Shown: in pieces, positions 55,780-64,000 of the stretch
Position numbering within the stretch: position 1 is the stretch's first letter
How the letters are laid out: every line of letters starts with the position of its first letter
Assembly: GCA_009733775.1 (NCBI GenBank)
Contig: WOGZ01000128.1
Span: forward strand, 26,468 to 90,467
Length of the DNA: 64,000 bases
From: Alectoria sarmentosa
Taxonomy: Eukaryota > Ascomycota > Lecanoromycetes > Lecanorales > Parmeliaceae
Direction: 5' to 3'
Made by a program: the position numbers and the translations under genes
Notes under the pieces: generated by a model
Seen by the model: the letters and a program-made list of their open reading frames with translations, nothing else
The model's database searches: none
What the model was told of the DNA's origin: nothing

Positions 55780-58207
55780 ATGGCAGGTAATCCCTAGCTC
55801 CTAGCCCAAAATCCGACTTTATTCTGATAGCAGATTCTACAGTCAGTGCATTCGCAGCCCGCAAGGCCGCTCGACGACCCATTGCAGACGTGACGAGCCA
55901 GATCGAGGAGCAGACGTCGCTGGTGACCGAGACATACAACGATCCTATTGAAGGATCCAAGCCACCAAGAAAGAAGCAGAAGCTGGTCAATGAACCCAAG
56001 AATAGCAACCCACGACCATCGCAGCACCGAGATGGGTTGGTCAAAGTGCAGGGTGGATCCATTGAAGATGGCGTGAAAGATATCGAGAGCAGTAATGGGA
56101 GCGACTCAAGCTCTGTCGATGAGCCAGAGATCCTCGTACAGTCAATGTTTCCAGTCCAGAGACTCTCAAAATTCGATCCATCAAGAAGCAGTATTTTGAG
56201 CGAAACAGAGACCGAATGGACGGTCAAACTCCATCCGAATGATGTGAGCATTTCCCCTGTTTTCCACTACACGTTGCAACATCTGAAATCTACCTAGAAT
56301 CTAGCAGTCCTAGGCCAGTACGATATATGGGTTCGATCCGGTGCAATTAGCATTCTTGGGGCTGCCATCCACGCCAGCTCTCGTGTACACCGGGTATATG
56401 CCCCATCAACCCATTCGATACCGCCAATTCGGTCCATACCAAACCCTTTCGGTACGGGAAATGCATCTGTCGAGCTTACCATCGTCTCGTGCGGAAGCCG
56501 AATAAGGATGCTCAGGCAGATAGCGCCGAAGTTTGGACGGATCTGGAATGGGAGGATGCCCTCCAAAACACCACTTGATATATCAAAGCGTTCTTTCATG
56601 AATGTGAGTACACAAATCCTTTGATTTATTATTACGTGTCAAACAAGTTCTTGGCAATCCGTGGAATACGCCCACCTTCTACTATTCCTTCCTTATGGCC
56701 GCATATAGTGATATCCATTCCCGATTCTAAAGATCGACAGATCCAAACCACGGCAGATGACCCACATCATCGCCCACTGCGTCAACTGGAAATTCCGTCC
56801 GACTGGCAACGAACGGTGTCCAGACTACAATCTGTCAAAAACGGACGGCCCTTAGTCATCATGGTCTGCGGTCCAAAGGGTGCTGGGAAATCTACATTCT
56901 GCCGCGTACTAGCCAATGCACTAATTCAGAAAGCGCCTGCAATGGGTCATACTAACGTGCCGGACAATGAATATGTCGCCTTTCTAGACCTTGACCCAGG
57001 TCAGCCAGAATACTCACCTCCCGGAGAACTCTCCTTGCTCCGGCTGCAATCCTGGAACCTTGGACCTCCTTTCACTCATCCGACATCTGGACCTCATGAG
57101 CTAGTCAGAGCACACCATTTTGGTCATTTTTCTCCGAAAGAGGATCCCAAACACTACTACAGATGCGCGTTGGACCTTTTAGACCAATATCGACACATGG
57201 CAAGAAAATACAGATCATGTCCGCTGATAATCAACAGCGCAGGCTGGATACAAAGTAATGGGCTGGAGCTTTTGTCTGATTTGGTCCATGGTATGAGTCT
57301 CACGGACGCTGTTTATATGAGCACATCGGGACCGGAGGACGTTGTCGATACATTGCAAGAGGCTACAAGCCGCTCAAACGTGACATTTCATCAATTGACG
57401 TCGCAATCCTCAGACTTTGCAACTAAAACTGCAGCAGACTTTCGAATGATGCAGAAACTCTCGTACTTCCATATGAGCGGCCCAGAAGGAGACCGTGCGG
57501 AAATGCGTTGGAATCCAGGGCTTCTCACTCGCATGGCACCTCTTGTCATACATTATGCTGGCCCAAAACAAGGAATCCTTGCTGTGACAAGGCTTGGCGA
57601 TGCCCCAGACCCAGAATTTCTTGAAAGTGTACTTGACGGATGTGTGGTCGGTGTAGTAGCTGTTGACCAGGAAAATGGGGCGCTTGCCCGAGAATACAAT
57701 AGCAATGGGGCCTTGGAGCCAGATGGAATATTGCCAGATGAAGCGGCAGATACCCCAAATCCAGTGTCAATAAGGCGGACTGCTGGCGAGATGCCATACC
57801 TTTCCTCATCCAATCATACCATCTCTCCACTGTCTCCAGATCGGTCCTTTTCCCTCGGTCAAGCACTCATCAGGGGTATCGATCCCGATAACAAGACGCT
57901 TCATTTACTCACGCCTATTGCCGCCACCGCTCTTCAGGCTCAGTCTCCAAACATTGTCCTGGTCCGAGGGTCTCTAGACACCCCTACATGGGCCTACAAG
58001 GAGGACTTTGAGTTGGCAAAAGCGAAGCGAAGGGTCCGAGAGCGCCAGTCGGACACCAACGAAGTCTCTGATGGAGCGGAAATGCGGAAATGGGTGGAGA
58101 AGCAGCCGTGGGCTGGCATCGTTGATGGTGGCAGAAGGAGCAGTGGCAAGGTCAGGAGGGTCAGGCGAGATGTCAGATATAAACCCATAGGCGAAGCACG
58201 TGAATGA
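55780..58207 (+). CDS. GRC3: Polynucleotide 5'-hydroxyl-kinase GRC3
   Basis: Exon 1 is only 7 nt (55780-55786), giving MA and one base; then 55834-56243, 56298-56603 and the last exon. The last exon starts either at 56648 (760 residues) or at 56741 (729 residues); the second gives a linker more like relatives. The protein starts MADSTVSAFAARKAARRP, with a basic KKQK nuclear-type cluster. Signatures: LAVLGQYDIWVRSGAISILG, Walker A GPKGAGKST, DLDPGQPEYSPPGELSLL, and later INSAGWIQSNGLELL. GRC3 with LAS1 forms the complex that cuts and phosphorylates pre-rRNA at the C2 site in ITS2 during 60S maturation; it also helps Pol I termination in yeast. It acts in the nucleolus. Confidence 0.93.
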
Positions 58208-59095
58208 AATTGTCGGGTTGAAGTGCTTCACAGCCCCTCACCTAGGCCTGACGTGAAGACTATGTAATGGGTGTGTCACCACCGATACAACATCACTGTA
58301 CCATCTTCCCTACCTCTTTTATTAGGCAAAACAGCCATGCGACTTCTCAAACCGGAATAACACATGCTGACAATGCCCGATACCGAGGTACTTTAAATTC
58401 CGTCCCTCCGATTGGCGCATGCACGCCGATAACGCTAGCACAAACAACTGCACGCTAGCAATGCGCCCGCCATCGAGCCTCAGTCAGTTAAGGCGCATAA
58501 AGTAGAGTAAGGCTCAAGCTTATTATTAGAGGCTGCTCATGGGTTGGAGACACCTCCGTTCAATTGGGGTTTCCCAATCAATACTACTAAAGATCGCTTA
58601 GGACAATTCACGACCGATCTGAGAGCACTTTGCGTCTCGATTGGGATTTTCCGTTTGTGAATTGAGGATTGCAAGTGGTGCGGCTGGGATCTTTTGCCCC
58701 ATACGGAGTACATATTGGAGTGCCGATCTCGAATGCAGGGGAGCGAGGAAAGGATTGGAAAGGAAAGGAAAGGAAAGGAGAAGACGGGAGTTGAAGAAGG
58801 GGCGAGCTTTTCACCGCCCTGGGGTGTTGTGGTCGTCGCTTTCTGTAGTTTTTCTCAGCAGTCTACTGCCTACCTATTGCTACTTACTCTTCTACGGTGA
58901 CAGCGGAGCTGTCTCTGAGGTTGGAGGCTCGCCGAACGGGTGTTACCAAGAGCGCAGTACCAGATCTTTCTCGTGACCCGGTCATCACATGCGTCGCTTC
59001 CATTCCGGGTCCCGCACACGACACCATTTTCCATTACCGACTCTAAGACATGTGGCGCCAGGTGAAGCTGTGAGGGTGTAGTGGAGGAATCGAAC
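58208..59095. other. Intergenic between GRC3 and LST7
   Basis: About 890 bp with no supported gene. It includes an AAAGG repeat near 58752-58780 and the upstream region of the LST7 gene. Confidence 0.5.
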
Positions 59096-60399
59096 ATGGA
59101 TATCATCGTAAGTTAAGAGCGATACTGCGCACGGATCCCCTGCTTCTCCTTACCTACCTTCCCTTTTCTTTTCCCCACAGAAGCCGAGATCTCGATCGTG
59201 AACCCGTGGCTGATGGCTGCCGCATCCAACTGCAGCTCTCCCTCTCCCACTTCTGCGAAAATGACGGCCCGACTTCCATCCTCTGCACCCAGATCAAGCC
59301 CGTCGAATGCCTCTCCTGCTACCCTGGCTCCATCTCGTCCAGCGTGGGGGATTTGGAGGCTGCGCATCGGGACGATCCAACGCGCTCAGCTCCTGCATTC
59401 CTGCCGTCCTCCAACAGGAGCTCCCTCGACTTCGGCGGTACCCCGGAGTCGGTTCCCACCAGCGTCAGCACTTCTCCAGAGCTGCAGCCAGCTTCGCTCG
59501 GAGCTCATCGGCAGAACGTCCTGAGGCCTTTATATCCACTCAACCGCTTCCCAGTCGCTGGTAGCAATGGCAGAGGATGTGAGAGCTGCACCATAAGCCT
59601 CCCGGACGAGATATCCAGGAAATTACCTCCGGGAGCCCCAGGAAGCCCAAAGCCTGATGGCAGCGGTCGAAACGGCAGTCCGATTCTGCGTTTCAGGGAG
59701 TCTCTCCAGATATACCGGGACCAGCAAACCGAATCCGATTCCGATGAAGAGCGTGGCGAGCCTATACCTTTGAATCAGCAATCCTCGCCCGAGTCCTTCG
59801 CCTCCGACACCTCGGCATCTTTCTACCACAAACACACCCTATCCTACATCTCCACGTCTAGCCCCACTGACCAGAATACATACTCTATCATCCGCCGAGC
59901 GGCGATCCGCACTCTGTCTGGCGAACAGCTTCCTCGTGGTCAAACAGCCGGTGAACTATTCTTCGGCACGCCACTCGACGGCTGGACCATAGCGTACAAA
60001 TTCCGCCTCTCGGACCCTTATGCTCGCGGCGGCCATCGCAAATACGCCCTCATTGCACTTGCCAGCAGCGAGAGTAGAGCGTACCAAGGCATAACGTTCA
60101 TCTGGGAGAATTTCCGACGTATAGCAGGCAATATCATAACGAAGACGGCGCTGAAGATCAAAGAAAACGAAACAGACGGGGATGACCATGAAGACCTTGG
60201 GAAAGAGCATCGCATTCCTGTGAAATCTTTTCTGACCGGGAGGACGACAGATCCGGATGGATATCCGACACAGTATGGGGCCGCGAGGATGAGAGCGAGG
60301 GGCTTGACGGAGATGGTGGGAGATGATAAGTTCTTTGCGGAGCTGCACCTGGATTTTGTGGGCATGTTGAGAGAGTTGATGGGTGGGTATGGTGGATGA
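59096..60399 (+). CDS. LST7: LST7, folliculin (FLCN) orthologue
   Basis: A 12-nt first exon (59096-59107) is joined by a 128-nt intron to 59236-60399, giving 391 residues. The join gives MDIILSLSHFCENDGPTSIL then CTQ, the family signature; reading through instead gives only a GTG start. Next comes the Cys-rich LSCYPG, and after a Ser/Pro-rich linker CTISLPDE, then SIIRRAAIRTLSGEQL, GELFFGTPLDGWTIAYKF and KYALIALASSESRAYQG, the longin/uDENN parts. Yeast Lst7 with Lst4 is the folliculin-type GAP for the Rag GTPase Gtr2 at the vacuole and signals amino acid supply to TORC1. The C-terminal DENN half of animal folliculin is absent, as in yeast Lst7. The first exon is too short for most gene finders. 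Confidence 0.9.
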
Positions 60400-61021
60400 G
60401 AGAAGCATCGAGGGTCCGTTGTACAGACTCATCTATCATCCACCAAAGGCGACGCAATTGAGCACATCCATCGCTGGGCTCCGAGCAAAGGTACCTGCCA
60501 TTCGATCTGGCCAAGCAAGGAAGGAAATATGTCTCCCGAACACGACTGGACCCTTCTCGACCAGGTTGTACAACAATGTCGAATCACTCTGACTTGGATT
60601 GGTATCTGACCACCTGATGGAGATGAGACTTTGATTGGCGGACCCTTTTCAACCGGGTCATGCCACTGTTTTAGCGATTTAGCGTCTTCAGACTTCTTTT
60701 CGGATTTGTATTCATAGGCTTCGCTTCTTGCGTGATACCCAAGCGATTTTTCTTCGGACAGCAGATATTTTAGAACAGGCAAAGTAACTTCAGATAATCT
60801 CTCAAGCGAAGAATGACAGTACATTACCAGCAATGCCAGACACATGAGTGCGTGTCAAAATGACTTGATTCTGTGAAGTACTGCCAACAGAGTAATGTTG
60901 AATAATTCTTGGCAGAATTCTTGATATAAATTCTCGCTACACCTGCCACACTGGATCCACACTCAAAAATCCTCCTGTTCACACAATTGCCATTAAAATC
61001 CACACCTCACCCACCGCAACC
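60400..61021. other. Intergenic with one doubtful reverse frame
   Basis: A reverse frame with a true ATG (60845-60429, 138 codons) contains a charged, credible-looking part (ARSEAYEYKSEKKSEDAK, then WHDPVEKGPPIKV) but ends in chance-like sequence. It may be a small gene with an intron, but I could not fix its exons. The rest is the eIF3k promoter and leader. Confidence 0.35.
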
Positions 61022-62049
61022 ATGGGCATAGCCTTCGACTACGCCCCCGATAGGCCCGAGCACATCGAAGCCATCCTCAACGGCCTGGACAGATACAACC
61101 CCGAAACAACGACCATATTCCAAGACTATGTCACGCAGCAGTGCGAGGACAGGACGTATGACTGCTATGCGAATTTGGCGCTGCTGAAGCTGTGAGTTTG
61201 CCTATCGTTTTTGATGGTTTTGCTTTTAGGGGAAAGAACACGATGCCCACATGATGATCGAATTTCAACGTTTCCTATTACCTGACCGAGCACGAGACAC
61301 TTGAATCAAGTCTCTGCTCCTGATGTTAGATTTATTAGCTCTATCTGAACCCTCCACCTCCTCCCTCCTCTCCCCCCCCCCTACCTCCTCCAACCTCCTG
61401 CTCCTCCCCAACATCCTCCAACTAACAAACCCCCCCTCCTCCGCCGCACAGATACCAATTCAACCCGCACCTCACCCGCGACGAACCCGTCACCAACATC
61501 CTCGTCAAAGCCCTCACCGTCTTCCCCTCCCCCGACTTCTCCCTCTGCCTGCACCTCCTCCCCCCGCACATCCTCGCCCCGCCCTCCTCCTCCTCCTCCC
61601 CGCCCCCCTCCTCCTCCTCCCTCCCCTCCCCCTCCGTCCCCGACACCCCGCTCGCCGAAGCCGTCCAGAAGCTCTCCCACCTCAACACCCTCCTCGAGCA
61701 GTGCGCCTACCGCGACTTCTGGGACGCGCTCGACTCGGACGACCTCTACGCCGACCTCGTCGCCGACGTCAACGGCTTCGAGGAGCTCATGCGCGTCCGC
61801 ATCGCCGTCACCGTCGGCCAGGGCTGCCGCGCCGTCGAGGGCGCCGTCGCGCAGGGCTGGCTCAATTTGCAGGGGAGGGAGTTTGACGCCTTCGTGGGGG
61901 AGATTTGCGGCTGGGGGGTCGATGAGGTTGGGGTCGTGAGCGTGCCGGTTAACAAGGAGAATGAGGCCAAGGGGACGGTGGTGAGGGAGGAGGTCAGGTT
62001 TGAGCAGTTTGGGAGGGTGGTGAGGAGGGCATATGAGCAGCCTGCTTGA
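61022..62049 (+). CDS. Translation initiation factor eIF3 subunit K
   Basis: Two exons (61022-61191 and 61452-62049) with a 260-nt C-rich intron give 255 residues. The ATG has a good context (ACCATGG). The protein reads FDYAPDRPEHIEAILNGLDR, PETTTIFQDYV and YDCYANLALLKL, with the splice at LL-KL-YQFNP, then ILVKALTVFPSPDFSLCLHL, LLEQCAYRDFWDAL and RIAVTVGQGCRAVEGAVAQG. These are the HAM and winged-helix parts of eIF3k (PCI-related, CSN8/PSMD8 family). eIF3k pairs with eIF3l on the solvent side of the 40S complex and is dispensable in many fungi. A Ser/Pro insertion (about 110-130) comes from C-rich sequence. Codons here are strongly GC-ending, unlike its neighbours, which creates long antisense frames. 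Confidence 0.93.
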
Positions 62050-62395
62050 GGGAAAATGGAGTGAAGATGAGGGTTGAAAATGCTTGAAGTGGTCAGGGGA
62101 AATGATGCCTTTGGCAATTACTCGATGGCTACGAGAATGTGGCATGGAGAGGGTTTAGATGGTTGGCTTGAAAGTTACGAGATCATGAGCATCGACAGAC
62201 ACGGCTATGTGCTCATGAATAGACATGGCTATGTACTCTCGTGCAGAATCAAAAATGCACACTGGATTGAAAGGAAATTTTGCTCTTCTCAGTCCTTGCC
62301 GCTCATGCAGCGTTACGTTCATGCCATCTCGCATCTCATTATGCTCTGGTATCATTGCTTCATGGAACATCTCAGCCTTTTCCCATCATTGCTGA
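62050..62395. other. Convergent intergenic region
   Basis: It lies between the stops of eIF3k and the reverse-strand TSR4-like gene. Only 3' UTR-type sequence seen. Confidence 0.5.
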
Positions 62396-63721
62396 TTACC
62401 TCTTCCCAGCCTTCGCATCCTCCTCCCATTGCACTCCAACCCATTCCTCCACCCACCCCACTTCCCCTCCATTCACGCCTCGCTCCGCACAGTCCTTCTC
62501 ACAAACCCCCAAGATCACAGTCCCCCACTCCATCCCCTCCAACCCCTCTTCCTCTACTTCCAGCTCAGCTATGGCCTGAGGCACGAGCTGTAGCTCGAAG
62601 ACTCGAGAAGCACTGCAATTGGGGCAGCGTGGTATCTTAATGCCATGACCGAGCGGAGAGACTGTCTTGATATTGCTCTCAGAGGCAAGCGAAGCCGAAG
62701 ACGAAAACAGCTTTCCCACTGCGTCCGTCTTCGAGTACAGCAAGGGCGATCCTCCAAACTCATAGCGCAGCACTTGCTCGGGATTCTGAGCTAGCCGGTC
62801 TGCAAATTTCTGGAACGTCTTGTCGATTGTCGACTCAAAGGCGTCTTTCTCGTCGTCTTTGCCGCCAGAAGCTTCGCTGTCTATATCCATTGCTGTCTTC
62901 GGCGAATGTGGAGTATCGGGATCGAGGCTCTCGTAATCCGCGTCGAGGTGATAGGAGGGGTAGGGCTTCGGTAGGGAGGATTGAGAGGGCCATGGCTCTT
63001 TTGGGGCGGGAGCAGGTGGAGGGGAGGAGATGCGGGCTTTTTGGGCAAAGGTTGTGGGGAGATCTGTCGCTGGGGGCTGTGGTGGTTTGGACGCTAGCGA
63101 GGAGAAAGAAGAAGACTTATTTGGGTTGGGCGAAGAAGTAAATGGATTGACAGGTTGGGAATTTGGGCTTGTGGAGGTCGTGAATGGATTCTGATTGGAT
63201 CTGGCAGAGGTTGGAAAGGTTGAGTTGAAGAGGCTGTTGCCCAGGCTTGGAGCTGCAGTTCCAGGCTTTGGTGTCTCTGATGGCGCTGTGCCATTAGCAG
63301 TTGTCTTTGGTTTCCCGGCAGCAGCCTTCGAGACCCTGCTGCCTCTGATAGCTCTCATCGTCCCCTCTTTCTTTCGGCATGCCTTCCGCCCGCAGCTGAA
63401 AATATAGAGTTTCCGCTCGTGTCCTGGGAACTTCTCAGGCAGGTCTCCGTTCAATTGTAGTAGCAGAGTCATCATGCCGTTGCATATCCTGCATTTCGCC
63501 ATATTCGCTGTGGGAGCACTCTTTCCCTCTTGCCATACCTAGCCAGCTTGTTAGGTTCTTTAGCAGGTGCCCGATGCAGCAGAAGGCAGCCATACCGGGT
63601 AGCCTCCAAGCTGGCTGAAATCATCATCTGTAGGCTCTTGCGAGGCATAGCCAAGCAAGACATTGGTGGTTGTGACGCTTCCTCTCTCATCATCGGAGGA
63701 GTCACTATCGTTTGGAGGCAT
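62396..63721 (-). CDS. TSR4/PDCD2-like protein (40S ribosome biogenesis)
   Basis: Two exons (63721-63596 and 63538-62396) give 422 residues. The N-terminus (MPPNDSDSSDDE) is acidic; after the splice it reads GGYPVWQEGKSAP, then CRICNGMMTLLLQL and YIFSCGRKACRK, the zinc-binding PDCD2 N-terminal part (TYPP motif region). A long Pro/Ser-rich linker follows, then the PDCD2 C-terminal domain: FQKFADRLAQNPEQVLRYE, PLLYSK, IPRCPNCSASRVFELQLVP and EWGTVILGVCEKDC with further Cys pairs. In yeast Tsr4 is the co-translational chaperone of ribosomal protein uS5 (Rps2) and is needed for 20S pre-rRNA processing. It is a cytosolic protein. No obvious regulator is seen. Confidence 0.93.
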
Positions 63722-64000
63722 TGTAATAAGATTCTTGGAGTATGGCGGATGGCTTTGCTTCACAACAAAACCAGGAAGACCTTTAGCAGATTCAACCAAA
63801 ATATTACTGCCTTCACAGCTTTATCAAGTTGTGTATTGGTATTCCGACCATCCTTAGGCTTATAGGCTAGATCGTTCTGGGTTAGATCCGCCCAACTTTC
63901 TCGCCGACTTCATGTATATCTGTAGCTGTGAATCTTGTTTGCTGATGGTATTTAATGGTATTGAGGTTCGATTCCTAATGGCGCTGGTACAATGGTGTAG
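63722..64000. other. Window-edge region, upstream of the TSR4-like gene
   Basis: It holds the promoter of the reverse-strand TSR4-like gene. Pol III box-like words occur at 63964 and 63985 but in the wrong order for a tRNA gene within the window. Confidence 0.4.

Noticed and set aside
61381..62145. Long reverse frame of 254 codons
   Set aside because: Antisense to eIF3k; Gly/Glu-rich mirror of its C-rich coding sequence.
63964..63995. GGTTCGATTCC (B-box word) and TGGTACAATGG (A-box word)
   Set aside because: The B-box comes before the A-box, and no acceptor stem pairs. A tRNA starting near 63978 and running off the window cannot be excluded.
1..64000. CRISPR arrays, insertion sequences, integrated virus or intact transposons
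   Set aside because: No regularly spaced repeats, terminal inverted repeats, reverse transcriptase, integrase or transposase motifs were seen; this is nuclear fungal DNA.

Overview
The window is nuclear DNA from a filamentous ascomycete (Pezizomycotina). The evidence is short introns of about 45-80 bp with GTRNGT donors and CTRAC-like branch points, closely packed genes on both strands, and recognisable fungal orthologues (BCK1-type MAPKKK, LST7, SRO7, RNA14, Argonaute). A dothideomycete is my best guess from the look of the proteins, but this is not proven. I rebuilt exon structures by hand; all spliced lengths given for intact genes are multiples of three.

Layout. 1-2.7 kb: the 3' part of a BSD2-like membrane protein and a type II NADH dehydrogenase. 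2.7-4.5 kb: a long convergent spacer rich in simple repeats. 4.5-16 kb: a gene-poor accessory stretch holding an F-box-like gene, coding remnants, a predicted small cysteine-rich secreted protein, a four-helix membrane protein and a 2-oxoglutarate/Fe(II) oxygenase that is broken by stops and frameshifts but keeps its active-site residues. 16-21.7 kb: an intronless 1868-residue BCK1-type MAPKKK. 22.5-23.6 kb: an aminoglycoside-phosphotransferase-fold protein lacking the usual catalytic motif.

25-38.4 kb is housekeeping: TAN1 (tRNA acetylation), pyruvate decarboxylase, SRO7/Lgl exocytosis factor, a small coiled-coil protein, histone chaperone ASF1 and the 3'-end-processing factor RNA14. 40-44 kb holds an Argonaute with a complete slicer tetrad and two possible N-termini. 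46-64 kb is again housekeeping: an AMMECR1-domain protein, a calmodulin-dependent-type kinase, COG3, mitochondrial ribosomal protein uS2m, a YMC-type mitochondrial carrier with a 12-nt micro-exon, GRC3, LST7/folliculin, eIF3k and a TSR4/PDCD2 protein.

How the genes relate. There are no operons. Several pairs are divergent and share short promoters (PDC/SRO7, ASF1/RNA14, COG3/uS2m, carrier/GRC3). Ribosome biogenesis and translation are well represented at the right end (uS2m, GRC3, eIF3k, TSR4), and vesicle traffic recurs (SRO7, COG3, LST7). I found no convincing new multi-gene system. The most interesting items are the decaying oxygenase, the two-start Argonaute, the secreted cysteine-rich protein and the motif-less phosphotransferase.
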